A DNA stretch of 64,000 bases from contig JBMYRB010000005.1 in the NCBI GenBank assembly GCA_049601915.1, positions 1-64,000 on the forward strand. The letters run 5' to 3'. The notes below the pieces were generated by a model that ran no database searches, was not told where the DNA came from, and saw only the letters and a list, made by a program, of their open reading frames with translations. The translations under genes and the position numbers were made by a program. Every line of letters starts with the position of its first letter. Within the stretch, counting starts at the first letter, position 1. Shown in pieces: positions 25,261 to 33,714 of the stretch. The stretch comes from UBA8079 sp049601915 (GTDB lineage Bacteria > Pseudomonadota > Alphaproteobacteria > UBA6615).

Positions 25261-26418
25261 GTGTCCACATCCAAGCCTTCATGCACGTCATTGTTTTCGC
25301 CGCTCGACATTCGCGGTACTCGATTTCGCAACCGGATCGTGATCTCGCCGATGTGCACCTATTCTGCAAAGGACGGGCTGGCGAGCGACTGGCATCTTGT
25401 GCATCTCGGCCAATATGCGCTCGGCGGGGCGGCGGCTGTGTTCACGGAAGCCGCGGCGGTCGAAGAGCGTGGCCGGATCACCCATGGCGATTTGGGTATC
25501 TGGTCGGCCGCGCATGCCGCGGCGCTGAAACCCGTCACTGCGTTCCTGCGCAAAAACGGCGCGCTGCCGGCGATCCAGATCGCCCATGCAGGGCGCAAGG
25601 CGAGCATGCAACGCCCATGGCATGGAAACGGGCCGCTCGATGACACGGATCGCGCACGCGGCGAAGACACCTGGGACATTGTTGCCGCCAGCGCCGAACC
25701 CGTGAAGGACGGCTGGCTGATGCCGGCCGAGCTCTCGCTGCCCGAGATTGCCGGCATCCAGGAAAATTTTTCCGGGGCGGCCGGTCACGCGCTGGACGCT
25801 GGTTTCGAGGTGCTCGAAATTCATTCGGCACATGGCTATCTTGCCCATTCGTTCCTGTCGCCGCTGTCGAACCATCGCAACGATGGCTATGGCGGAGATC
25901 TGGCGGGCCGCATGCGCTTTACCCTGGAGACGGCAGAGAAGGTCCGCGCTGTCTGGCCGGACGACAAGCCGCTGTTCGTGCGAATTTCCTCGGTCGACGC
26001 AGATGGTGGCGGGGAGGGCTGGCAGCTTGACGATTCCGTGGCACTGGCGGGAGAACTCAAGGCGCGCGGCGTCGACGTGATCGATTGCTCGTCGGGGGGG
26101 ATCGCCGGTCCCGCGACTGCGGGAGGCCCCCGTGAGCAAGGTTTCCGGGGGGGCTACGGATCACGGATTCGTAACGAGACTGGTATCGCGACCATGGTTG
26201 TCGGCTTGGTCCTGGATGCGGATGTTGCAAAAGATCTTGTGACGTCTGGTGCGGCAGATCTGGTCGCCGTCGCTCGGGAGGTTCTCTATAATCCTCACTG
26301 GCCGCATCATGTGGCCCATGAACTCGGGGCGGACCCGGATTATGCTGAATGGCCAGAGCAGTATGGCTGGTGGCTGGTCCGTCGCGAGCCGTTGATCCAG
26401 GCTATCCGCGATGATTGA
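25261..26418 (+). CDS. NADH:flavin oxidoreductase, YqjM-like old yellow enzyme
   Basis: The 385-residue FMN protein has a TIM barrel and reduces activated C=C bonds. YqjM-class marks are present: SPMCTYSAKDG with the class-specific Cys near residue 31, QIAHAGRKAS with the His near 107, HSAHGYLAHSFLSPL with the barrel-end contact, and LAVAREVLYNPHWP near the C terminus. The start is GTG at 25261, with AGGGAGA nine bases upstream. It follows the 3-hydroxyacyl-CoA dehydrogenase gene by 42 bases and is likely co-transcribed, consistent with degradation of an unsaturated acid. Confidence 0.92.
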   Translation: MSTSKPSCTSLFSPLDIRGTRFRNRIVISPMCTYSAKDGLASDWHLVHLGQYALGGAAAVFTEAAAVEERGRITHGDLGIWSAAHAAALKPVTAFLRKNGALPAIQIAHAGRKASMQRPWHGNGPLDDTDRARGEDTWDIVAASAEPVKDGWLMPAELSLPEIAGIQENFSGAAGHALDAGFEVLEIHSAHGYLAHSFLSPLSNHRNDGYGGDLAGRMRFTLETAEKVRAVWPDDKPLFVRISSVDADGGGEGWQLDDSVALAGELKARGVDVIDCSSGGIAGPATAGGPREQGFRGGYGSRIRNETGIATMVVGLVLDADVAKDLVTSGAADLVAVAREVLYNPHWPHHVAHELGADPDYAEWPEQYGWWLVRREPLIQAIRDD

Positions 26419-26432
26419 TCAGCCTGCCTGAG

Positions 26433-27209
26433 ATGTCGGAGCCCCGCTATCAAAACCAGTCGGCGGAACGCATCTTCGCAATCCTCGAATGTGTGGACGC
26501 GGCAGAAAACCCGATCTCTTTGGCTGTTATCGTGCGAGAGACCGGACTCAACCGGGCGACTGTGTTTCGCTTGCTTGCAGTGCTGACGCGGTTGGGCTGG
26601 GTCTACAAGAACGAAACCGACAGCACCTATGGGCTTGGCTACAAGGCGTTTTTGCTCGGTCGTCGGCGGAACGATCTTGAGACCGTCGCCCATCACGCGC
26701 GGCCGTTTGTTCGCCGTCTCGCGGAGGATCTGGTTGAGACGATCCATATGGCAGCTCTCGAGGGCCCGCAGATCGTAGTATTCGACAAGACCGGACCTTC
26801 GGACTCGATCGCTATGGGCACACGCCTAGATGCCCATGCGACGAGCGCCGGCAAAGCCATACTTGCATGGCTGGCACCGGACGAGGTGCGCCAGCTTTAC
26901 GACCGGGAACCGCTGCCTGCGCACACGGCTCGGACGATCACCAATGTCGATGCACTGCTGCGAGAGCTGGCGGTTGTGCGGGTGCAGGGATATTCCGTCG
27001 ATGATGGTGAGGCGGTTAACGGGCGCGGCGGTGTCGCGGCCCCGATCATGAACCCGTCGGGTCGCCCCATTGCCGCCATTTTCGTGTCGGGTCCGTTGCC
27101 TGTTTTCGACCCGATGTCCATTACGCGTTTGGCCGGTCGGCTGGGCGCGACAGTGGCGGAAATATCCGCCTATATTGTCGACCACGATTCACGATCGGAT
27201 AGCCGTTGA
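26433..27209 (+). CDS. IclR-family transcriptional regulator
   Basis: A 258-residue regulator. The N-terminal winged helix has RIFAILECVDAAENPIS and ETGLNRATVFRLLAVLTRLGWV, and the C-terminal ligand-binding domain has LDAHATSAGKAILAWL and GYSVDDGEAVNGRGGVAAPI, the usual IclR signature. The frame opens at a TTG overlapping the OYE stop, but ATG 26433 fits the family better. Its place in the middle of a catabolic run suggests it controls the flanking genes in response to a pathway acid. That is inference from context. Confidence 0.92.
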   Translation: MSEPRYQNQSAERIFAILECVDAAENPISLAVIVRETGLNRATVFRLLAVLTRLGWVYKNETDSTYGLGYKAFLLGRRRNDLETVAHHARPFVRRLAEDLVETIHMAALEGPQIVVFDKTGPSDSIAMGTRLDAHATSAGKAILAWLAPDEVRQLYDREPLPAHTARTITNVDALLRELAVVRVQGYSVDDGEAVNGRGGVAAPIMNPSGRPIAAIFVSGPLPVFDPMSITRLAGRLGATVAEISAYIVDHDSRSDSR

Positions 27210-27255
27210 TCACGCCGTCCGCGCCATAACATCGTTTATGTACCCGGGGAGCAGC

Positions 27256-28314
27256 ATGCCAGCACCAATCAAGTTCTATTTCGATTTCGTATCCGCCTAC
27301 TCCTATGTGGCGATGAACCGGATCGAGGCGATCGGCGCGCGCTGGGGCCGTGACGTCCAGTGGAACTGCGTGCCGCTGCCCGCCATCCTCAATCACCACG
27401 AGGCGACCTCGCCGCGCGATCAGCCGGCCAAGTTCGCCCATAACTCAAAGGACTTTCCGCGCCTGTGCGAGATGAACGGCTTGCCGGTCAGCTTCCCGCC
27501 GGAAGTACCGCCCTATGGCGCGACGCTCCACCGCCTGGTGTTCTGGCGCCTGCAGCGCAAGGATCCGAAACTGGCCAAGGATTTTGCACGCGCGGTCGAT
27601 CATCGCTATTTCGGGACCGGCAAGGAAGTGCGCACTGCGCAGCAACTTGCCAGCGCCTGCAAGGTCCGGAATGTATCGGTGACCATGAAGGAAATTCGCG
27701 CGGCGCAGAATGATGCCCGCGCGCAGCATGATCTCGATAACGCTTATCGTCGGGCGTTGAAGGACGGCATGTTCGGGGCGCCGTTCATGCTGCTTGATGG
27801 TGAGAGTTTCTGGGGGGCGGATCGGCTTGACCATCTTGAGTATCGCCTCGAGCAGGCGATCAGGGTTCCGCGCGGATTCGAGACGTTCGAATTCACCAGC
27901 CCGTTCACTTCTAACAATGGCCCGCTGTTTGTGAAATGTACCCCTTCGAAGGCGACGTTCGGGTTCCGCGCGGATCACCGCCATCTGAACCCGCGCGATG
28001 TCGTTCATGGCGGCTGGATGACCAGCTTCGTCGACGTGGCGATGGCCCAGTCGGCCATGTATGAGCTCGGCGTTGTGGGACTAACGCCGACAATCCATCT
28101 GGAAGCAGATTTCCTCGCGCCGATTTATCCCGGCCAGTGGGTCACATGCGATGTGCGTCTGGCGAAGAGCACGCGGACCATGAACTTCGTTGAGGGGACG
28201 GTGGTCGCCGACGGCGAGCCGGTGCTGCGGTGCTCGGCGATCTACCGCAAGCCGCGCGAGGTGAAGGCCCGCATCGGCAAGATCATGTCGCCGACGGACC
28301 CGGTCTATGACTGA
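27256..28314 (+). CDS. HCCA isomerase-thioesterase fusion protein
   Basis: A 352-residue two-domain protein. Residues 1-205 form a DsbA-like, kappa-class GST fold related to 2-hydroxychromene-2-carboxylate isomerase: FYFDFVSAYSYVAMNRI with the catalytic Ser, and GMFGAPFMLLDGESFWGADRL with the glutathione site. Residues 215-345 form a PaaI-type hotdog thioesterase: NPRDVVHGGWMTSFVDVAMAQ holds the HGG motif, followed by LEADFLAPIYPGQWVTC. The fusion is uninterrupted. It ends a same-strand catabolic run after the IclR gene. By family it would isomerise a ring-fission product with glutathione and release a CoA thioester; the combined role is inferred. ATG 27256 follows GGGGAGCAG. Confidence 0.85.
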   Translation: MPAPIKFYFDFVSAYSYVAMNRIEAIGARWGRDVQWNCVPLPAILNHHEATSPRDQPAKFAHNSKDFPRLCEMNGLPVSFPPEVPPYGATLHRLVFWRLQRKDPKLAKDFARAVDHRYFGTGKEVRTAQQLASACKVRNVSVTMKEIRAAQNDARAQHDLDNAYRRALKDGMFGAPFMLLDGESFWGADRLDHLEYRLEQAIRVPRGFETFEFTSPFTSNNGPLFVKCTPSKATFGFRADHRHLNPRDVVHGGWMTSFVDVAMAQSAMYELGVVGLTPTIHLEADFLAPIYPGQWVTCDVRLAKSTRTMNFVEGTVVADGEPVLRCSAIYRKPREVKARIGKIMSPTDPVYD

Positions 28315-28333
28315 TTGCCTGGCCGTCCTCGGT

Positions 28334-29543
28334 CTATCTGTTGCCGACAAATGTCTGAAAGATGTCGTCGAATTTCTGATGGGTGTCGGCAAAGGCCTCT
28401 ATGAGCGCCGGATCGAAATGTCCGGCGGAATCGATGCGTTCGTCACCATGTAAAATTATGTCGCGGGCGCGTGCATGGTCCAAACTCGGCTTATAGGGCC
28501 GTTCGGAGCGCATCGCATCGTAGATGTCCGATGCGCACGGACAGCGGAATCTCGTCTTCCCGCTTGCCTGACGGATAGCCGCTGCCATCCCATTTTTCGT
28601 GATGGTTGAGCGCGATATCGGCGGCCATGGCCAGACGCGGTGAGTGGCTCAGTATGCGTTGGCCGTAGATCGTATGGTTGTCAATTTCGCACCGCTCGGC
28701 CGCCGTGAGGGCACCGGTCTTTCCCAAGACCACCGGTGCGACCCCCATCTTGCCGACATCGTGGAGTTGTGCCGAGTAGCGAAGTTCCTGGCAATAGTTG
28801 ACCTCCATGCCCAGCGTGCTTGCCAGGAAATGGCTGTACATGTTGACCCGAACCACATGGTTGCCGGTTCCTTCGTCATAGATCTCCGCGGCCCGCGCGA
28901 GAAGGGAGATGGCCATTCGGAATGCCTCTTCGCCGTCATCGTCGAGACGCGCCATCTCCTCCGCCTGATCGCGCAGGCGCTCGTTTCGCTCCTGTTTGTC
29001 CGTGTCAATGCTGCCGATCTGCACGAGGGTGTCGGCATGGTCCAGCGCGGCGCCGACCAGACGGTTGAACCGTACCAACAGTCCAAGATGTTCGTCGGCG
29101 AACCGGCGCCCGGTTCCGGCATCGTTGGCGAGTGTGACGACGCCAATAATCTCGCCGGCGTGATTGGACAGCGCAAACGTGATCAGCGCACCCACGGCAA
29201 TGCCATGACATGCGTCGATAACCGTGTCGAAGGGTACCTGGGCGGCTTCGATCGGCGCGTCGGCAAATTTTAGCGTTTCCCCGGTCCGCACAACCTGGGT
29301 CACGATCGACGGGTGCTCGAGCGGGATCGCCCCGCCACGCGGCGTCGTATCGGGCTGGGCGGCCGCGCATTCCAGCAACTGTGCACCGTTTTCGTGACGC
29401 AGCAGATACAGCGCGCCCGCATCTGCGCACATGAGCTCGCGCGCCTGACGCAGGGCCTTACCGGCCAGGTCGCGTGCGGATTGACCCGGGTGATGGTCAA
29501 GCAATTCTCTAAACGAAATTCGTTCGGTCATCGCGGGTTGCAT
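28334..29543 (-). pseudogene. GAF-HD-GYP phosphodiesterase with frameshift
   Basis: The N-terminal GAF domain (about residues 25-170) contains SIVTQVVRTGETLKF and HAGEIIGVVTLAND. The HD-GYP-like domain follows with HVVRVNMYS, YSAQLHDVGKMGVAPVVLGK and ALNHHEKWDGSGYP. After EIPLSVRI the frame changes at about 28530, and the rest (SDIYDAMRSERPYKPSLDHA to FQTFVGNR) is in the next frame. The missing part matches loss of 11 bases coding for the usual VALA segment. The HD metal-binding residues are present. It would be a cyclic-di-GMP or related phosphohydrolase if intact. The start is uncertain; 29543 is one choice. Confidence 0.8.
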
Positions 29544-29620
29544 ATTGGTTCGTGAACGAGGGCCGTCTCCGGTACACAGCATAGCGGCCTGTGGAGAACA
29601 CAAGGTTACCGCATCGTGAT

Positions 29621-30385
29621 TTATACGATCTCGATTCCGGCACGCCGGGTGAGATCATTGAACTGCACCTGATTATGGACACCCGCGAGATCGGCCGGCG
29701 CTTCGCGAACCAGCCAGGCCAGGACCTTGGCCGGTCGTTCCGGCGGTTGTCCTTGGTCGGGTGTGAGGGCGGCCGCGCGGAACACCGGGTTGGCATAGAT
29801 GTCGTTGACCATGTCGGTCTGGGTGAAGCCGGGCGACAGGGCGAAGATCTTTACCGCTGAGTCTTCCAGGTCGTAGTGCAGACATTGGGTCATGGACAGC
29901 AGCGCGGCTTTTGAGGAGCAGTAGGCGGCATAGAAGCGGTCCGGGATGAAGGCCCGGGCGCTGGTGATGTTGACGATGATGCCCTCGTCGCGTTCGGTCA
30001 TGGCCGGTAGGGCCGCCGAGATCATATTGTACGGCCCCATCACGTTGATCTTGAGGACGTTCAGATAGGCATCCGGCGGCACATCCGCGACCGAGCCCAT
30101 CAGGCCTGTGCCGGCGTTGTTGATCAGTACGTCGATCCGGCCATGTTCTTTCAGGACACCGTCGATGAAGGATTTTGCGGCGCTGAAATCCGCGACCTCG
30201 AACCCGTGGGTCTCGGCGGTGGCGCCCAGGGCGTCGACCGCTGCCTTGGTCTCGGCGCAGGCCTCCGCGCTGCGCGCGCAGAGCACCAGATGGGCGCCGT
30301 CGGTGGCGAGTTCCCGCGCGGCGGCCGCACCGATGCCCCGGCTGGCACCGGTGAGCACGATTACCTTGTCTTTCAGGCTGGCCAT
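29621..30385 (-). CDS. short-chain dehydrogenase/reductase
   Basis: A 254-residue classical SDR. The cofactor motif is TGASRGIGAAAA near residue 13, NNAG at about 90, and the catalytic Ser and YxxxK are in ITSARAF and YCSSKAAL. The Asp in VADF at the end of the fourth strand is usual. C-terminal LAWLVREAPADLAGVHNQ is also common in the family. It lies apart from its neighbours. The substrate is not predictable. Confidence 0.9.
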   Translation of the reverse strand: MASLKDKVIVLTGASRGIGAAAARELATDGAHLVLCARSAEACAETKAAVDALGATAETHGFEVADFSAAKSFIDGVLKEHGRIDVLINNAGTGLMGSVADVPPDAYLNVLKINVMGPYNMISAALPAMTERDEGIIVNITSARAFIPDRFYAAYCSSKAALLSMTQCLHYDLEDSAVKIFALSPGFTQTDMVNDIYANPVFRAAALTPDQGQPPERPAKVLAWLVREAPADLAGVHNQVQFNDLTRRAGIEIV

Positions 30386-30441
30386 GAATTCCCCCTGTTA
30401 TGTGTTGTTACGAGAATTCTGACCTGCCTTGGCGCAAAAGA

Positions 30442-30469
30442 AAACGCCCGGGCGTGAGCCCGGGCGTTT
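30442..30469 (-). terminator. hairpin terminator after Bax inhibitor-like gene
   Basis: On the leftward strand AAACGCCCGGGC pairs perfectly with GCCCGGGCGTTT around a four-base loop and is followed by TTCTTTT. It lies 24 bases beyond the stop of the gene ending at 30493. Confidence 0.85.
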
Positions 30470-30492
30470 GCCGTCACTTATGAAACGCTGTT

Positions 30493-31239
30493 CTAGTCGC
30501 GCTGGCCGAACAGGTGCAGCAGCATGATGAACAGGTTGATGAAGTCGAGATAGAGCCGAAGCGCGCCCATGATCGCCTTCTTGCCGGCGACCTCGGAGTT
30601 GTCGAGCTCGTTGTACATCTCCTTGATCTTCTGGGTGTCGTAGGCGGTCAGGCCGACGAAGATAATCACGCCAAGAACGGAGACGACGAACTGGATCATC
30701 GTCGAACCGATGAAGATGTTCACGACGCTGGCGAGGATGATGCCGATCAGGCCCATGAACAGGAAGTTGCCCAGGCCTGTGAGGTCGCGCTTTGTCGTGT
30801 AGCCGTAAAGGCTCATGGCGGCGAAGGTTGCGGCGGTAATGAAGAACACCCGCGCTATGCTGGCACCTGTGAACTGCAGGAAGATGTGGCTGAGCGACAG
30901 TCCCATCACGCCAGCGAACAGCCAGAAAACGAGCTGTGCCGTGGACGCCTTCATGCGGTGGATGCCGAACGAAAGCACCATGACAAAGGCTAGCGGCGAC
31001 AGCATGGCGATCCATGCCAACGGCGTCGACGCAACCTGACCCTGCGGGCCGACCGAGTAAAATAGGTTGAGCACGGCCGGGGTGTTCGCCACCAGATAGG
31101 CGATAATGCCCGTCAGCGCGAGGCCGGTGGTCATGTAGTTGTAGACCCGCAGCATGTAGGACCGGAGGCCCTCGTCGATCTGCGCGTCGGCGACAGCACG
31201 GCCCTGAAAGATCGTGTTGCGGTCGAATTGATTGGCCAT
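30493..31239 (-). CDS. Bax inhibitor-1/YccA family protein
   Basis: A 248-residue inner-membrane protein with seven hydrophobic helices. BI-1 marks are LRSYMLRVYNYMTTGLALTG near residue 30, LSHIFLQFTGASIARVFFITAATFAAMSLYGYTTKRDL in the middle, and the family end YDTQKIKEMYNELDNSEVAGKKAIMGALRLYLDFINLF. ATG 31239 has GGGAGGG upstream; the frame continues to 31308 but without similarity. BI-1 proteins are pH-sensitive calcium leaks or membrane-protein quality control partners (YccA with FtsH). A terminator follows. Confidence 0.93.
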   Translation of the reverse strand: MANQFDRNTIFQGRAVADAQIDEGLRSYMLRVYNYMTTGLALTGIIAYLVANTPAVLNLFYSVGPQGQVASTPLAWIAMLSPLAFVMVLSFGIHRMKASTAQLVFWLFAGVMGLSLSHIFLQFTGASIARVFFITAATFAAMSLYGYTTKRDLTGLGNFLFMGLIGIILASVVNIFIGSTMIQFVVSVLGVIIFVGLTAYDTQKIKEMYNELDNSEVAGKKAIMGALRLYLDFINLFIMLLHLFGQRD

Positions 31240-31380
31240 GGTTTCGTGACCCTCCCAAGGTTCCCTGTCATGCGAAAATGTTAGCTGCGAGGAATATGGG
31301 GCGTCCACGAGCGGAATTCAACCGTTACACGTTTGGATTATTCGTGATGACGTATAACCTAAGCCATTGATTTTAAAAGT

Positions 31381-32169
31381 TTACGTAGAATCTTCCGTGC
31401 GTCGATGCAGCAGTGTAAGGCCGATGAGGCCACCGGCGACGGCCGTCGCCAGCACGCACAGCACCATGACGGCACTGGGTGGTGCGACGGGGATGATTGC
31501 GACCGCGAGTGCGGCCCGAACCACCAGATCTCCCCCGATCCGCCAGATGTCGTGGTGCGGGGCGTGACGTCCTGCCCGCAGACCAGCGTCGGCGAAGCCG
31601 AGCACGCCGGCTGCGAGGACCCACGCCCCTGCCAGTCCAAGCCGCCAGACGAGCAATGACAGCGCCAGGACCAGAAGGGCTCCCGCCATGACACCCAGTC
31701 TTTTACTGAATCCGCTGGTGGAATAGGTGATGCGGGCAAGCCAGCCATCGACTGCGCCGAGCCCCGCGGCCGCGAGGCCCATCAAGCCGACGGACCAGAG
31801 CAGCGGGTCGGGCGGGCTTCCGGCGGGTATGACCGCGAGCCCACCCAGCAAACACGTCATGGCCACCCGGGCCACCGTGAAGCGCGTACCGGCAGTCGCG
31901 GGGCCATCCGCAGTTCGGGGTGTCAGCGCCGCGAAGGCAATCAACAACGCGAGCAGGCCCATGCCGGCGATTGGGGGTGCGGACCCGAGTTCGAAGGCCA
32001 GGGCAAACAGGGCCGAAATGGCGATGGTGACGAAGATGGTCAGCGGCAGGTGTCCCATCCGCATGGTGTGCACCTTGGGTGGGTGAAGGGTAGGCTTCAG
32101 TCCCTCTTGGAACGGTGCTTCGGGCGGTGTGGCGGGTGCCTTGTTGGACTTGTTCGGTTCGTCGATCAC
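31381..32169 (-). CDS. CDP-alcohol phosphatidyltransferase-like protein, likely inactive
   Basis: The 262-residue integral membrane protein has about seven hydrophobic helices. Around residue 140 it keeps DGWLAR, part of the family motif D-x2-DG-x2-AR-x8-G-x3-D-x3-D. At the exact spacing the first Asp, the Gly and the last two Asp are Gly, Ser, Gly and Gly. Those Asp residues hold the metal ions, so CDP-alcohol transfer is not expected. Start is GTG at 32169 with AGGA upstream. The homology is inferred from the motif frame and helix pattern; a different small membrane family is possible. Confidence 0.6.
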   Translation of the reverse strand: MIDEPNKSNKAPATPPEAPFQEGLKPTLHPPKVHTMRMGHLPLTIFVTIAISALFALAFELGSAPPIAGMGLLALLIAFAALTPRTADGPATAGTRFTVARVAMTCLLGGLAVIPAGSPPDPLLWSVGLMGLAAAGLGAVDGWLARITYSTSGFSKRLGVMAGALLVLALSLLVWRLGLAGAWVLAAGVLGFADAGLRAGRHAPHHDIWRIGGDLVVRAALAVAIIPVAPPSAVMVLCVLATAVAGGLIGLTLLHRRTEDST

Positions 32170-32196
32170 GCCGGATCCTGTTGTCTGCGGAACGGG

Positions 32197-32712
32197 TTAT
32201 TCGTTTCTCAACTAGGGCACGGCCGACTGGCCCATGGCCCGCCATGTGCTGATCAGGCCGGCCCCGATGGTGATCAGGGTTCCGATCACGGCGGTGACGA
32301 TGACCGCAAACGGCTCGGGCGTCCAGTTAATCCCGAGCAGCCATGTCACGACGGCCCAGCCGGTCACACTGCCGACGATGGTCGCGATGATTGCGGTCAC
32401 GAGGCCCAACAACCCGTACTCCAGAATGTAGGCGGTGACGATATCGCGCCGCGTGGCGCCGAGCACCTTGAGGGCCACGCTGTCGGAAATACGTCGACGG
32501 CGGCCGGCGGCGATCGCACCGGCAAGAACCAGTACACCCGAGACAAGCGTGATCAATGTCGTCAGTCGCACGGCGGCCCCGACATTGCCGACAAGTGCGG
32601 CGACGGTCTCGATGGCGGCACGCACCCTGATTGACGTGATGTTCGCAAAGCTGTTCGTCACATCGCGTTCCAGCCGGTCTTCGGCTGCCGCGTCGGCATG
32701 GACGGTGGCAAT
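32197..32712 (-). pseudogene. C-terminal fragment of FtsX-like ABC permease
   Basis: Only the last about 170 residues of an 800-residue YbbP/FtsX-type permease remain. Signs are LVLAGAIAAGRRRRISDSVALKVLGATRRDIVTAYILEYGLLG and the last two helices. The similarity stops abruptly at about 32712, where a ThpR remnant on the other strand begins. Close to the end, AVP is followed by TAG at 32212 and then LRNE and TAA; related proteins end PVLRNE or similar, so this TAG also appears to be a nonsense change. The gene is truncated and cannot be functional. Confidence 0.7.
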
Positions 32713-32715
32713 ATG

Positions 32716-32964
32716 CATGCGCGGGTCGAGACGGCATGCCAGCGCGCAGGATTGCCACCGGAGGGTCGCAAATTTCACCCCCATGTGACCCTGGCTCGTT
32801 GCCGGGACACGCGTACGGCGCGAATCGCAGGGTTTCTGGCCGACCATGTCGGCTTTCGCGCGCCGGCGTTCCCGGTCGGGTCTTTCGGGTTATATTCGTC
32901 GACCTTGGGGCGGGGTGGCGCGATCTATATTCGCGAAGCCGACTACCCACTCGATCGCTCGTGA
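32716..32964 (+). pseudogene. thpR: C-terminal fragment of RNA 2',3'-cyclic phosphodiesterase (ThpR)
   Basis: About 80 residues of the 2H phosphoesterase ThpR (LigT) survive. The second HxT motif is visible in KFHPHVTLARCRD, preceded by the family segment RAGLPPEGR. The end, SSTLGRGGAIYIREADYPL, is typical. The first HxT motif and the N-terminal half are missing. The break at about 32715 coincides with the start of the FtsX fragment on the opposite strand, so one deletion appears to have removed the 5' halves of both divergent genes. Confidence 0.75.
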
Positions 32965-32976
32965 ACAGGAAATGCC

Positions 32977-33714
32977 ATGAGTCTCCGCGAGAATATTTCT
33001 TCGTCCGATCCGATCGTCATTCTGACGGGCGCGGGGATTTCCAAGGAGTCCGGGCTGCAGACCTTTCGCGACCCGGACGGGATATGGGCGAAGCACAAGA
33101 TCGAGGACGTGGCGACACCCCAGGCCTTTGCCCGCGACCCAGAGGCGGTCCTGGGGTTTTATAATCTGCGCCGCGCCCAGATGGGTGACGGCGACATCCA
33201 GCCCAACCCGGCGCATCGCGCGCTGGGGATGCTCGAGGGGTTCTGGCCGGGTGGCGTTCTTCTCGTGACCCAGAATATCGACGATCTGCACGCGCGCGGC
33301 GGCAGCCGGAACTTAATCCACATGCATGGTCAGCTGGCGAAGACCCGGTGCAATGATTGCGGCGATCTTGTGGACGGGATCGGGGACATCGACATCGCGA
33401 TGACATGCGCCAAATGCGGTACGATCGGCACGATGCGGCCCCATGTTGTCTGGTTTGGCGAGATGCCCCTGGAAATGGACCGGATCGGGGCCGCGCTCGG
33501 TAGTTGCGGCCTGTTTATTTCGATCGGGACGTCGGGGAACGTGTACCCTGCGGCTGGCTTCGTGCAGGAGGTGCGTACCCATGGCGCCTATACGGTCGAA
33601 CTCAATCTCGAAGAATCTCTCGGCGCGAGCCTGTTTCAGGAGGGGCGTTATGGTCCCGCCACCGAGATCGTGCCCGCCTTCGTCGACGAGCTCCAGGCAT
33701 TTGCGCGAAACTGA
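32977..33714 (+). CDS. cobB: NAD-dependent protein deacylase CobB (sirtuin)
   Basis: A 245-residue sirtuin. The NAD motif GAGISKESGLQTFRD is near residue 17, TQNIDDLH near 98, the catalytic His in HMHGQL near 115, and a Cys4 zinc site from CNDC and CAKC. FYNLRRAQ keeps the Tyr and Arg that give class III sirtuins their desuccinylase preference. It removes acyl groups from lysine in cytosolic proteins. The end overlaps a possible start of the next gene. It follows the ThpR relic by 12 bases. Confidence 0.94.
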   Translation: MSLRENISSSDPIVILTGAGISKESGLQTFRDPDGIWAKHKIEDVATPQAFARDPEAVLGFYNLRRAQMGDGDIQPNPAHRALGMLEGFWPGGVLLVTQNIDDLHARGGSRNLIHMHGQLAKTRCNDCGDLVDGIGDIDIAMTCAKCGTIGTMRPHVVWFGEMPLEMDRIGAALGSCGLFISIGTSGNVYPAAGFVQEVRTHGAYTVELNLEESLGASLFQEGRYGPATEIVPAFVDELQAFARN

